Shown here: one piece after another, positions 7,714-16,864 of the stretch
Numbering within the stretch: position 1 is the first letter of the stretch
Layout of the letters: each line of letters starts with the position of its first letter
Source: Treponema sp.
GTDB taxonomy: Bacteria > Spirochaetota > Spirochaetia > Treponematales > Treponemataceae
Assembly (NCBI GenBank): GCA_017446265.1
Contig: JAFSRD010000027.1
Span: forward strand, 124,001 to 188,000
Reading direction: 5' to 3'
Length of the DNA: 64,000 nucleotides
Position numbers and translations under genes: made by a program
The notes under the pieces: model-generated
Database searches by the model: none
The model's input: the letters and a program-made list of their open reading frames with translations, nothing else
Told to the model about the DNA's origin: nothing

Positions 7714-8877
7714 TTACGCTTTAATGCGCCGTGAGCGCACATCAAATAGAACAGCCGCTACAAGGACAAGGCCGCGTACCATGTACTGATATGACTGACC
7801 TACATTCATAAGATTCATGCCATTTGCAAGAGATGAAATGACGAGCGCGCCTATTATTGTGCCTGTAATTTTTCCGACGCCGCCTGTGGTTGCAGTGCCT
7901 CCTATATATGCAGAAGCTATTGCGTCAAGCTCAAACGACACGCCTGCGCTCGGCGTTGCAGATTGAAGGCGCGCAGTGTATAGAATGCCTGCAAGAGATG
8001 CGCATACAGAAGAAATCATCATCGTGAAAAAAATGATATTGCTTGAATTGATGCCGCTTAGTTCAGCAGCTTCCCTGTTGCCTCCAACGGCATAAATATA
8101 TCTGCCGAATACTGTATTTGTCGTAACAAAGTGGAAAATCGCTATGACGACGAGCACGATTGCGACAGTCCATGAGATGCCGTTGTACATTGCCAATTTG
8201 TACGTGAAAAATAAGATGAGAAAAGAAAATAGCATGCATTTTATGATGAACATGTCAAACGGCACATCAATCAAGTTGTATTTCTTTTTTTGATTGCGCT
8301 CTCGTATTTGCGATACGATGAACAGCACAGTGAGCACAACGCCAAATATAAGCGTAAGCAGATGAAATTTTTGATTATTGCCTATGTCGGGAAGGAAGCC
8401 GTTACCGAGCGCATTGAACGCGTTGCTTTTTACGATAATAGTACCTGTGCCTTCGGTGACACGCAGTAGCGCGCCGCGAAATAAAAACTGACCTGCAAGC
8501 GTTACGACAAATGCAGGAACGCCGAGTTTTGCAATGACGAAGCCTTGATACGAACCGATTGCCGCACCTATTGCGAGAATTATTAATATGACTGCTACGA
8601 CAGGGAGATTTGCAAAGCGCATCATAAGCGTTGCGGCAATTGCGCCAGTAAATCCTGCTACGTAACCAACTGAGAGGTCAATCTGTAGAATTATTAAAAC
8701 GAGCGTCATGGCGCATGCCATTACAGCGATGTAGCCGGTTTGGTCAAAAAGGTTGCTTAAATTGCGCGCAGACATGAATATGCCGCCTGTCGTGATAGTG
8801 AAAAATATCATGAGCACAAACAAGACAAGATACATTCCTATGCCGCGTATATTTTTTTTAATAATCTGTATGTTCAT
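7714..8877 (-). CDS. mmsB: Multiple-sugar ABC transporter permease (MmsB/GguB/XylH family)
   Basis: A 387-residue inner-membrane permease of the BPD_transp_2 family with about ten or more hydrophobic segments. It contains the family signatures LVLIILQIDLSVG and SAYIGGTATTGGVGKITG. The ATG at 8877 has GGAGG 5 nt upstream; an in-frame TTG 12 nt earlier would start inside this site and is rejected. It follows the ATPase gene by 28 nt and is followed by the phosphatase after 2 nt. It forms the channel for sugars delivered by the ChvE-like binding protein. The last ten codons are also found, altered, at 6400-6432. Confidence 0.9.
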   Translation of the reverse strand: MNIQIIKKNIRGIGMYLVLFVLMIFFTITTGGIFMSARNLSNLFDQTGYIAVMACAMTLVLIILQIDLSVGYVAGFTGAIAATLMMRFANLPVVAVILIILAIGAAIGSYQGFVIAKLGVPAFVVTLAGQFLFRGALLRVTEGTGTIIVKSNAFNALGNGFLPDIGNNQKFHLLTLIFGVVLTVLFIVSQIRERNQKKKYNLIDVPFDMFIIKCMLFSFLILFFTYKLAMYNGISWTVAIVLVVIAIFHFVTTNTVFGRYIYAVGGNREAAELSGINSSNIIFFTMMISSVCASLAGILYTARLQSATPSAGVSFELDAIASAYIGGTATTGGVGKITGTIIGALVISSLANGMNLMNVGQSYQYMVRGLVLVAAVLFDVRSRRIKA

Positions 8878-8905
8878 TCTGTCCTCCAAATAATAATTGC
8901 CAATT

Positions 8906-10429
8906 TTAGTGCAGCGTTGCCATGCGCATTATTTTTTCCTGCGTCGCGTCCGTGCTCATAAGTTCGCCTGTTATATGTCCGCCGCTTACAACGTAAATGC
9001 GGTCGCTCATGCCCAGAATTTCAGGCAACTCCGAAGAAATCATGATAATGCTTATGCCTTGCTCCACAAGTTGGAGCATGAGCTGGTATATTTCATATTT
9101 TGCACCGACATCAATGCCGCGTGTCGGCTCGTCCAATATGAGTATGCGCGGTGTTGCCATAAGGCTTCGTGCAAGCGATACTTTTTGCTGGTTGCCGCCG
9201 CTCAGCGTTCCTACGATAGTTGCGATTGACGGCGCTTTCACTTTGAGATCTTTAGAGAATTTTTCTGCGCTTTTAACTTCTGCGTTTTTATTAATAACAA
9301 GACGGCGCACAAACTGTTTTAAAGATGAAATAGTGATGTTTGTCTTTATATCTTGTCCAAGTATGAGCCCATTTTTTTTACGGTCCTCAGTGACATATAA
9401 GAATCCTGCATCTATTGCGTTTTTCGGATGTTTAAAACTGACCTGCATGCCGTCTATGAACATGTGCCCGTCGAGTTTGTATTTGCGTGGATTGCCAAAC
9501 AAACTCAGCGCAAGTTCACTGCGTCCTGCTCCTATGAGGCCTGCAAGCCCAACTATCTCGCCTTTGCGCAACGTGATATGCATATCGGAAAGCAGCTGCC
9601 TGCTTGCTGTGTAGTCATATGCGCTCCAATTTTTTATTTCAAGGCAAACCTCTCCAATGTCTCGTTTTATTTTGGGCGGATAAATATTTTTTATCTCTCG
9701 TCCAACCATGAAGCGAATCATATCGTTTTCGTTTAAATTTGCACGATCAATCGTCGTAATTGTCTTGCCATCGCGCAAAATAGTTGTCGAATCTGCAACG
9801 CGCATTACTTCGGAAAGCTTATGCGAAATCATAATGCATGTAATGCCGCGTTCTTTTAATTTCAAGATAAGGTCAATAAGTTTGTCGCATTCGTCTTCGC
9901 TCAAAGCGGAAGTCGGCTCATCGAGCACGAGCAGACGCACATTTTTGCTGAGCGCTTTTGCTATTTCAATCATCTGTTGAATGCCAACTCCAAGGCTGCG
10001 CACAGTAACGCCGGGATCTATGTTAAGCCCAACTTGTGTCAGAATTTCTTTTGCCTTGATAATCGTTTTGTTCCAGTCTATTATTCCGTTTTTCTTTTTA
10101 AGTTCATGCCCGATAAAAATATTTTCATATACTGTTAAATCGGGAATAAGGGCAAGCTCCTGATAAATAATTGCAATGCCCTGCGCTTCGCTGTCTTTTA
10201 CTGTTTTAAATTGTTGTATTTTTCCATCGACAAAGATGTCGCCTGTATATGTGCCGTATGGATGTACGCCTGTGAGGACTTTCATGAGCGTTGATTTTCC
10301 CGCTCCGTTTTCGCCGACAAGACAGTGTATTTCGCCTGTTTTTACTTTAAACGTAACATCGTTCAGCGCCCGCACGCCAGGAAATTCTTTTGTAACATGC
10401 GCCATTTCAAGAATTATAGAATCATCCAA
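8906..10429 (-). CDS. mmsA: Multiple-sugar ABC transporter ATPase (MmsA/GguA/XylG family)
   Basis: A 507-residue tandem ATPase. The first half has a full Walker A (GENGAGKST), Walker B (LLVLDEPTSAL) and a degenerate signature. The second half has a degenerate P-loop (GLIGAGRSE) but a good signature (LSGGNQQKVSLAR) and Walker B (ILILDEPTRGIDVG), as usual for RbsA/XylG proteins. I chose the TTG at 10429 because AAGGAGG lies 7 nt upstream; the in-frame ATG at 10477 falls inside the upstream hairpin and adds unrelated residues. It powers the transporter with the ChvE-like binding protein and MmsB permease on either side. Confidence 0.92.
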   Translation of the reverse strand: MDDSIILEMAHVTKEFPGVRALNDVTFKVKTGEIHCLVGENGAGKSTLMKVLTGVHPYGTYTGDIFVDGKIQQFKTVKDSEAQGIAIIYQELALIPDLTVYENIFIGHELKKKNGIIDWNKTIIKAKEILTQVGLNIDPGVTVRSLGVGIQQMIEIAKALSKNVRLLVLDEPTSALSEDECDKLIDLILKLKERGITCIMISHKLSEVMRVADSTTILRDGKTITTIDRANLNENDMIRFMVGREIKNIYPPKIKRDIGEVCLEIKNWSAYDYTASRQLLSDMHITLRKGEIVGLAGLIGAGRSELALSLFGNPRKYKLDGHMFIDGMQVSFKHPKNAIDAGFLYVTEDRKKNGLILGQDIKTNITISSLKQFVRRLVINKNAEVKSAEKFSKDLKVKAPSIATIVGTLSGGNQQKVSLARSLMATPRILILDEPTRGIDVGAKYEIYQLMLQLVEQGISIIMISSELPEILGMSDRIYVVSGGHITGELMSTDATQEKIMRMATLH

Positions 10430-10450
10430 AACGGCACCTCCTTGTAAATG

Positions 10451-10482
10451 CAAGGATGATTGCCTTGCAGCAATCATCCTTG
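10451..10482 (-). promoter_or_regulatory. Intercistronic hairpin between chvE and mmsA
   Basis: A perfect 13-bp inverted repeat (CAAGGATGATTGC and its complement) with a 6-nt loop sits 11 nt beyond the binding-protein stop. There is no T-run. It ends 7 nt before the mmsA ribosome site. Hairpins in this place commonly protect the 3' end of binding-protein mRNA and lower expression of the membrane parts. Confidence 0.75.
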
Positions 10483-10493
10483 TTGCAAATTAT

Positions 10494-11603
10494 TTATTTT
10501 GCATCTTTTGCTGAAAGTTGTGCTGCAGAGATGTAGCCCGAATCTACGAGCATGTTTACTTTATCTTTTGTGATGACCGCAACAGGCGTCTGTTTTGCAG
10601 GAACATTTTTTGCACCGTTGTTGTACATAGCAGTTGTTGAAGGCGTGCTGCCTGACAACACAGCTGTTGCCATGTCAATTGCATCGTGTGCAAGTGTCTG
10701 CGTGTTTTTCCAGACTGTCATCGTCTGCTTGCCGTCGAGGATGTATTGCACAGAAGCGACTTCAGCATCTTGCCCAGTGATGACGTAGCTTGTTACAGCA
10801 GCGTCTTTTGCGAACTCGTCTGCAATTGAGCGCGCTGTTCCATCATTCGGAGCAAGAATGAAGCATGCGCCTTTCTGCGAATCATTTGCCATAGTGAGAT
10901 TGTCTGCCGCTTTTTTCTTTGCTTCGTTGAAATCCCAGTTTGTGGTCACCTGATTGATGATTGAAGCCTGCTCGTCGCGTGAAAGTTTTGCTTTCCCTTG
11001 AAGCGCAACAGCTCTGTCAGAGTTTCTGATGACAAATGTGCCATCTGCAATTTTTGGCTGGAGCACATTCCATGCGCCTTCAAAGAAAAGGAACGCATTG
11101 TTGTCTGAAGCTGCTCCTGCATAGAGATAGAGCGAGTTGTCTTTTGTACCAGGAGTTACGTTGTCGATGAGGAACTGCCCCTGCGCTTCCCCTACCGCGA
11201 TTGAATCAAATGTTACATAGTAGTCAACACTCGTTGTTCCTGTGATGAGGCGGTCGTAGCAGATGACTGTTACACCGTCGCGTTTTGCTGCGTCTACTGC
11301 CGCCGCCGCCGCTGCTGCATCGTGCGGGCAAATGACGAGAACTTTAATGCCTTGATTGAGAAGCGCTTGCACGTTCTGCATTTCTCTGCCTGAATCTCCC
11401 TGGCTGAAGAGAATTGATATGCCTGTTTTTCCCTCAAGCTCTTTCTTGAACTGGTTTTCGTCTTGAATCCAGCGCGGTTCATCTCTTGTTGGGAGAACGA
11501 TGCCAACTTCAACAGCGCCGTCTTTTTTGCCAGTGGCAAATACTGATGAAGCTACCATGAGCAGCGCACACATAGCGAATACTGCTTTTGCCATTTTTTT
11601 CAT
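10494..11603 (-). CDS. chvE: ChvE-like multiple-sugar periplasmic binding protein
   Basis: A 369-residue exported protein. Residues 1-23 are a signal peptide ending near SVFA. The mature part follows the ChvE/XylF family: VGIVLPTRDEPRWIQDENQF, the ICYDRLITG and YYVTFDSIAVGEAQGQ segments, SDNNAFLFFEGAW, and the hinge-region TGQDAEVASVQYI. The family binds aldopentoses and aldohexoses such as xylose, arabinose, glucose and galactose; the exact sugar cannot be read here. The ATG is preceded by AGGGGGT 8 nt upstream. It is the first gene of the transport unit, with its own promoter just upstream, and is separated from mmsA by a stable hairpin. Confidence 0.92.
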   Translation of the reverse strand: MKKMAKAVFAMCALLMVASSVFATGKKDGAVEVGIVLPTRDEPRWIQDENQFKKELEGKTGISILFSQGDSGREMQNVQALLNQGIKVLVICPHDAAAAAAAVDAAKRDGVTVICYDRLITGTTSVDYYVTFDSIAVGEAQGQFLIDNVTPGTKDNSLYLYAGAASDNNAFLFFEGAWNVLQPKIADGTFVIRNSDRAVALQGKAKLSRDEQASIINQVTTNWDFNEAKKKAADNLTMANDSQKGACFILAPNDGTARSIADEFAKDAAVTSYVITGQDAEVASVQYILDGKQTMTVWKNTQTLAHDAIDMATAVLSGSTPSTTAMYNNGAKNVPAKQTPVAVITKDKVNMLVDSGYISAAQLSAKDAK

Positions 11604-11624
11604 GATTGATACCCCCTATCAATA

Positions 11625-11653
11625 ATTATAAAAAATTCATCACATATAGTTTA
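11625..11653 (-). promoter_or_regulatory. Probable promoter of the chvE-mmsA-mmsB transport unit
   Basis: On the minus strand a perfect TATAAT (11630-11625) has a weak TAAACT 17 nt upstream. The poor -35 box suits a promoter needing an activator, and the AraC-type regulator encoded upstream is the obvious candidate. The leader would be about 14 nt and contains the ribosome site. Confidence 0.5.
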
Positions 11654-11758
11654 CTCTGTTTTTTTGTGGCTGCTGTGTGTTTTTTCTACAGTAAATTAGT
11701 AAATTCTATACTGCATGCAGAAAAAAAGACAATTTTGCTGTGACAAATCTGGATTTTC

Positions 11759-12814
11759 TTAACCTTGCTTTTGTACAGTGCGATAGACCTCACTTTTTGT
11801 GTGGAATCCGCTCTGCACAATCACCTCGTCGATATTTTCTTTTGTCACAGTTATCGGCTCAAGCAAAATCGTAGGTACATCCATAAAGCCGTTATTCATA
11901 ACAATGGTGATTCTTCCATCAGTTGGCGTATTCTGTTTTGCCAGTGACACTGCGTTTTCTGCTGCCTTGCGTGCAAGAATAGTGATAGGCTTGTAGACAG
12001 TCATCGTTTGCACTCCTTCCACGATGCGCTGGCAGCCTGCAATGTCTGCATCTTGCCCTGCAACTGCAACCCCTGAAATATGATGCTCGGCAAGTGCATG
12101 GAGCACACGTTCCGCAAGGGCATCGTTGCCGCATATCACCGCATCGGGAATGCTGCCTCTGTCGAGTAGTTCTGACATCTTGCTGTATGCCATGTCAAAA
12201 TTCCAGTCGGGCGTGTAGTATTCTGCAAGTACATGTATGTCTGTATAGCGTTCAAACACGTTGTGCACGCCTTGCGTTGCCATCTGCATGTTGTAATCTT
12301 CCTGTGCGCCGTATATGCAGATATAGTTGCCTTCGGGTACTCTTGCCGTAAGCGATTCAGCCATGAGTTCGCCGACGCGCTTGCTGTCTATGGTGATGTA
12401 CAGCGAAATGTCTGCGCCTCTGATAAGGCGGTCATATGCGATGACGGGAATGTTGCCTGCCTTTGCAAGCTTGAGCACGTCCGAAAGCGAATCAGCTTCT
12501 TTTGGCACAATCACGAGCGCGTCAACACCGCGTTCTATTAAGTACTGAATCTGCTTGTTTTGATTTTCCGCACTGTTTCCGGCAGTTTGCACGATGACGT
12601 CTGCGCCCAGTGAGTTTGCTGTTGCAATGAAAACGTCGCAGTCGCGTTGCCAACGCTCTATGATAAATGTGTCTATTGAAAAGCCGATTGTAATGTTGCG
12701 TTCAGTTTTTTGTCGCACTGTCTTTTGCTGCGGTTCCTGCTTGCTGCACGATGCAAAGATTGTGAAAGCTGCAAGCAGCAAAAAACAATTAACAATTATT
12801 AATCGTTTGCTCAT
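11759..12814 (-). CDS. xylF: XylF-like sugar-binding lipoprotein
   Basis: A 351-residue exported binding protein. The start at 12814 gives MSKRLIIVNCF, a hydrophobic core and a lipobox ending in Cys (IFASC-SKQ), so it should be membrane-anchored. It closely follows the E. coli XylF pattern: VIAYDRLIRGADISLYITID, VAGQDADIAGCQRI, GVQTMTVYKPITILA, and NNGFMDVPTILLEPITVT. The reported ligand of that family is D-xylose. It overlaps the response-regulator gene by 26 nt and so belongs to the sensing operon. It may feed the transporter downstream or act as an accessory sensor. The longer frame upstream of 12814 is not used. Confidence 0.88.
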   Translation of the reverse strand: MSKRLIIVNCFLLLAAFTIFASCSKQEPQQKTVRQKTERNITIGFSIDTFIIERWQRDCDVFIATANSLGADVIVQTAGNSAENQNKQIQYLIERGVDALVIVPKEADSLSDVLKLAKAGNIPVIAYDRLIRGADISLYITIDSKRVGELMAESLTARVPEGNYICIYGAQEDYNMQMATQGVHNVFERYTDIHVLAEYYTPDWNFDMAYSKMSELLDRGSIPDAVICGNDALAERVLHALAEHHISGVAVAGQDADIAGCQRIVEGVQTMTVYKPITILARKAAENAVSLAKQNTPTDGRITIVMNNGFMDVPTILLEPITVTKENIDEVIVQSGFHTKSEVYRTVQKQG

Positions 12815-14378
12815 GAGCGTGTTCTCCCTGTAAAATATTTTTTCTTTCAGCAGTGCGATATTCGGTAGGTGTTTGTCCCGTGTATGTTTTAAACAGTTTG
12901 CTAAAATAGTTTTGGTCATTGTAACCAACATCAAAAGTCACTTCTTTTATAGATTTTGATGACATTGCCAGCAATTTTTTTGCTTTGTCTATGCGCAATG
13001 ATGTAATGAAATCTTTGAACGTTTCGCCAGTTGTCTCTTTGAACAGACGGCTCAAATACACCGCATGCACGTCCACGTGCTCTGCAACTTTTTCAAGCGT
13101 TATGTCTTCGCTCATATGCGCGTTTATGTATGCAATCGATTTTTCTATCGTGGGCGGCAGCTGCGATTTTTGCGCAGATTTAAAGACATGCACGCAGTCT
13201 GCAAAGCACGACAGTGCGTACTGTTCGAGTATGTCGCATGTCGTCATCGCTTCAAATGATGCGAATGTGTCTTTGAATGCAATAGACGAAGAAAACGATG
13301 CGTCTATGTTGTGCGCTGCTTCCCGTGCCAATACGATAAGTACGAACAGAAAGTTTTTTATTTGTGGCAAATCGTACTGCGCTTTTACAAGCGACATGCA
13401 TGATGCAAATAGACCTGATACGCCCTGCATGTCTCCTGCCTTTATGCGCGCAAGGATATGTGTGTACAAGTTGTCAATCTTTTTCTGTTCGTCTGACTGC
13501 CGCATGTTCTCGTAGAACAAAAATCCATCGCCATGCATTGCGTTGAGTGCGGCAAGTGAATGATTGTATATCTTTACAGAGTGTTCAAGTTCATCACATA
13601 TGTCGCTTGCACCAATTTTTATATGTGCAGAGATTGCGAGTGACAAGTTGCGGTACAGCGTACGTACGATGGCATGGCAGCATTCTGTGTCTTTGTCAGC
13701 GGCAAGTGGAAAGAAAACAACGACTTTATCCATCATAAGCGGGCCGACAATGCATTCCACTTGCTTTGCAATAATTTGTTGCAATGTTGCATACGTATCC
13801 AGTTTGTTTTCAGATGATGGTAGTTCTATGATGCAAAAAAAATAGCGCGTGCTCGTTATGTTAAAGTATTTTAGATATGCGCTGAAATTTTTGTTGTGCT
13901 CAAACGGGTAAATCAACGTGTAGATAAAATCGCCTACGACGATTGGCGCCATTGCGTTGAGTTTTTCGCGTATGTCCAAATTATTTATTATTTTGTCGTT
14001 TTCAGCGTCTACAATGCTCATTGCACCGCGTAATGTCTGGGCAATCGTTGTGCGGTTCACAGGTTTTGTCAAATATTTGTACACGCCAAGTTCAACTGCT
14101 TTTTGCGCGTATTGAAAGCGGTCGAATGCGCTCAAAATTACGACGACAAGGTTTGGATTTGCCTGCTTGATGTTTTTTATCGCTTCAAGCCCGCTTATGC
14201 CCGGCATGTTTATGTCGATGAGCGCGATGTCTATTTTGTTGACGCGGCACATTTTTACTGCATCTGCTCCTGTCTCTGCATAAAAACTCTCGAATTGATT
14301 TGGAAAATCATTGTCAATGATAAATTGAAGCGACTGAATGACAATGGGCTCATCGTCTGCAAAGAGGATGTTATACAT
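12789..14378 (-). CDS. YesN-type response regulator with AraC DNA-binding domain
   Basis: A 529-residue transcription factor. Residues 1-120 form a receiver domain with the acidic pocket DD at 8-9, phospho-acceptor Asp55 (LIDINMPG) and the conserved Lys in YLTKPV. A long middle part of about 300 residues has no clear match. The last 100 residues form an HTH_18 AraC domain (ITLEKVAEHVDVHAVYLSRL, then VTFDVGYNDQNYFSKLFK). It overlaps the kinase gene by 8 nt and the XylF-like gene by 26 nt. Its likely target is the transport promoter at 11625-11653, by analogy with YesN regulators that control neighbouring sugar genes. Confidence 0.92.
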   Translation of the reverse strand: MYNILFADDEPIVIQSLQFIIDNDFPNQFESFYAETGADAVKMCRVNKIDIALIDINMPGISGLEAIKNIKQANPNLVVVILSAFDRFQYAQKAVELGVYKYLTKPVNRTTIAQTLRGAMSIVDAENDKIINNLDIREKLNAMAPIVVGDFIYTLIYPFEHNKNFSAYLKYFNITSTRYFFCIIELPSSENKLDTYATLQQIIAKQVECIVGPLMMDKVVVFFPLAADKDTECCHAIVRTLYRNLSLAISAHIKIGASDICDELEHSVKIYNHSLAALNAMHGDGFLFYENMRQSDEQKKIDNLYTHILARIKAGDMQGVSGLFASCMSLVKAQYDLPQIKNFLFVLIVLAREAAHNIDASFSSSIAFKDTFASFEAMTTCDILEQYALSCFADCVHVFKSAQKSQLPPTIEKSIAYINAHMSEDITLEKVAEHVDVHAVYLSRLFKETTGETFKDFITSLRIDKAKKLLAMSSKSIKEVTFDVGYNDQNYFSKLFKTYTGQTPTEYRTAERKNILQGEHAHEQTINNC

Positions 14379-15897
14379 ACGGTATCCTTATAGCAAAAAC
14401 AGTGCCGCCGCCTGCGTTTTCGCGAATGTCGAACACATCTGCTTTGTCATTGTAAAACATGCGCAAGCGAGACACGACATTTACAAGTCCAATTCCCGTG
14501 CCGGAGCTTATCTTGTGCGTCTGCTGCTCGTCTCGCGTTGTGCTTCCTGTAGACATGCCGTCGCTCAACAAGATGCGCCCGCGCGCCTCGGTCGGGAAGC
14601 CTTTTCCGTTGTCTGATATGTCTATGCATATGTCCACAGTATCGTACACGTGCAGCGCAATAATGCCGTCCTTTTTCATGTCGGCAATGCCGTGTTTGAT
14701 GCAGTTCTCAACGAGCGGTTGCAAACTCATGCCCGGCATGCGTACAGACAAGCGCGTGCTTTCGATTTTTTTTGTGAATGTAAATTTATTTGCAAAGCGC
14801 ACGTTCATCACATATATGTAGTTGTCTACGAGCGCAATCTCTTCTTCGAGAGTTGCCTCTTCGTTTTGATGCTGCAAGTTATAGCGGAAAAAATCTGCTG
14901 TCTGCTCAATAAAGCGGCTTGTCTTGTCTGCACCTTCCATCATGGCAAGCTGCATGCCCGTATTCAATGTGTTGAAAAGAAAGTGTGGATTTATCTGCGA
15001 CTGAAGGGCCTTGAGCTGTGCGTCTTTGTACAGTGTTATCATGTAGTTTTCACGGTCATGCAGCCGTTGTTCTTCTTCCGCCTTTGAAATGATAGTTGCA
15101 ATATATTCGCGGATGCTCACAATCATGCGGTTGAACGCACGGCATATGTTGCCAACCTCATCGCGTTTTTCTACAGGCAGCGGAGGTATGTCAAAATCGT
15201 ATTCGGCAAGCTTGTTTGCAACTTCTGAAATTTCTGCAAGCGGCTTTGTGATTGTGTCAACGCGATTTACAATCTGCAAAAATGTTATGATAACAGCGGT
15301 AATGAGCAGGAAAATGCAGCTGCGCTGAAGATGGTCGAAAATTAATTTTTTTTGCGCGTATGTTTCTCTGTTTTGTTTAAAGTATTGCGCGTTCAATTCG
15401 TTTACCGCATTCGACAGATAGCGGTAGCTCTGCTCTGCCAAAGCATATTGGTCGTCCGCATTGATAAAATTGTTTGCACGGCGATAGGCAAGCGCTCTGT
15501 CTGCATACGAAAGAAACGTATGCGCCATGCGCGTTATTTTGTACTCAAGCAGCAGCAGCGAATCTGACGAAGGCTTTTGATGCATCTGTGCAGTGAGCAG
15601 TTCAAGCTGCGAGCGCAGACTGTAGTAGCTGTCTATGCTTTCAAATGAGCGAATGTCCATGTATGTTTTGAGCGATGTTTCGAGCGCGAGCAGTGTAGAC
15701 GTGTAACGGTCAAGAAATTCGTTTGAACGGTACGAATCTGCAACTGACGAAACAATTGAAGATACTGCGAACATGCTGTAAAAAAACAATACAATCATAA
15801 CGCTCACCGCTACAACAAAGGCTGTAATAAGCCGCACGCGGATTGTCTTGTCTTTGCTCTTGCTCATAAACCGTTCCTGTACCACACGCTTTCCCAT
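14371..15897 (-). CDS. LytS/YesM-type sensor histidine kinase
   Basis: A 508-residue membrane kinase. With the start at 15897, a first membrane helix at about 22-45 and a second at about 195-215 enclose an extracytoplasmic helical region of roughly 150 residues, followed by a HAMP domain (KPLAEISEVANKLAEYDFD), the phospho-acceptor motif QINPHFLFNTLN and an HATPase domain (QPLVENCIKHGI, DNGKGF, GTGIGL). GAGGA overlapping the upstream stop supports 15897; ATG 15867 is an alternative. It lies between the tethered binding protein and the response regulator, as in XylFII-LytS-YesN sets, so the binding protein probably signals to its external domain. Confidence 0.92.
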   Translation of the reverse strand: MGKRVVQERFMSKSKDKTIRVRLITAFVVAVSVMIVLFFYSMFAVSSIVSSVADSYRSNEFLDRYTSTLLALETSLKTYMDIRSFESIDSYYSLRSQLELLTAQMHQKPSSDSLLLLEYKITRMAHTFLSYADRALAYRRANNFINADDQYALAEQSYRYLSNAVNELNAQYFKQNRETYAQKKLIFDHLQRSCIFLLITAVIITFLQIVNRVDTITKPLAEISEVANKLAEYDFDIPPLPVEKRDEVGNICRAFNRMIVSIREYIATIISKAEEEQRLHDRENYMITLYKDAQLKALQSQINPHFLFNTLNTGMQLAMMEGADKTSRFIEQTADFFRYNLQHQNEEATLEEEIALVDNYIYVMNVRFANKFTFTKKIESTRLSVRMPGMSLQPLVENCIKHGIADMKKDGIIALHVYDTVDICIDISDNGKGFPTEARGRILLSDGMSTGSTTRDEQQTHKISSGTGIGLVNVVSRLRMFYNDKADVFDIRENAGGGTVFAIRIPYV

Positions 15898-15904
15898 GCG
15901 GTCC

Positions 15905-16858
15905 TCATAAAATCCGCGTGGCAATAGTGATGTAGCTGTTCGCATTACCAGTTTTAATATATTCAAAAAGCGTCTGCACTGCGCTTACGCCTATCACTTC
16001 TGCCTGTTGTGACAGAGACGCACAGAGAATCCCTTTGTCAAGATAGCTTCTGATTTGCGGAGTGTCGCCAAATCCTATAACGATTATTTTTCGCGGAAGA
16101 TTTAAATTGACAATATTTTCTGCCACGCGCACCGTGTCGTTTTCAGAAAAACAGAGAACGGCAGTTACGTCTATTTGAAAGCGGAGCGCATCTCGTATGG
16201 CGTCTTCACTGCTCATCGTTTCTCGCCTCCGTACATCAATATCTTCTACGTAAAAATTTTCTGAAAGCGACTCTTGAACGCTTGAAATGATGCGACTGTG
16301 CAATGTGCTGGAAGTTGTGCTATCGTGGACTGCGAGCACTTTTCCGCCCTGTACAAACGACATGAGCGTCTCTACCATCTGCTTGCCCGTGTCGTATCCA
16401 TTTATGCCTATATACGAAATAGCTTGCGTTTCAGGTGTGTCGCTTCCTATCATGATGATAGGGATTTTGTTGCCGTCAACTGTTATGGGCGACGCTATGT
16501 TGATTTTTTCGTTTGTGCTGTATGCGATGATGCCGTCTACACCCATTGCGCACGCGTAATCGATGAGTTCCTGCATTGTTGTCGCATCTGCTCCCGTTTC
16601 TGGCAAAAGATTGTCGATGACTGCATTGTAGCTGTCACTTACAGAAGCAGCTCCACGCTGAATTTGGCGAAGCACTGTAGTGTCTGCGTTTTCACCTGCA
16701 ACAGCAATGTGATACGTGCAATCTCTGGGAGTGTTTCTGTTATTTTGGATGGAAAGGCGCAACATGAGTACGAGGTAATACAACGAGTACACAAATAGTG
16801 AAATGACAACGATGATTGTCACAAGCCATATTGCAATGGAATGCCGTTGTTTTTGCAT
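15905..16858 (-). CDS. Membrane-tethered sugar-binding sensor protein (XylFII-like)
   Basis: A 317-residue protein with one uncleaved N-terminal membrane helix (residues about 9-34, no lipobox or signal-peptidase site) followed by a Peripla_BP_4 sugar-binding fold (TYHIAVAGENAD, GVDGIIAYSTNEKIN, PIIMIGSDTPETQAISYIG, VLAVHDSTTSSTLHS). The anchor suggests a receptor, not a transport component. It is the first gene of the sensing operon and ends 7 nt before the kinase start. In Clostridium a comparable XylFII protein binds D-xylose outside the cell and activates LytS. The promoter at 16865 would make a leaderless mRNA starting at this ATG. Confidence 0.88.
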   Translation of the reverse strand: MQKQRHSIAIWLVTIIVVISLFVYSLYYLVLMLRLSIQNNRNTPRDCTYHIAVAGENADTTVLRQIQRGAASVSDSYNAVIDNLLPETGADATTMQELIDYACAMGVDGIIAYSTNEKINIASPITVDGNKIPIIMIGSDTPETQAISYIGINGYDTGKQMVETLMSFVQGGKVLAVHDSTTSSTLHSRIISSVQESLSENFYVEDIDVRRRETMSSEDAIRDALRFQIDVTAVLCFSENDTVRVAENIVNLNLPRKIIVIGFGDTPQIRSYLDKGILCASLSQQAEVIGVSAVQTLFEYIKTGNANSYITIATRIL

Positions 16859-16864
16859 AGTAAG

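Noticed and set aside
6400-7746. Integrative element with att sites around the phosphatase gene
   Set aside because: The flanking repeats fit the pattern, but there is no integrase or other mobile gene between them, so only the repeat itself is reported.
10430-10477. Longer N-terminus for the MmsA ATPase
   Set aside because: These codons come from the intercistronic hairpin; the ribosome site AAGGAGG points to TTG 10429.
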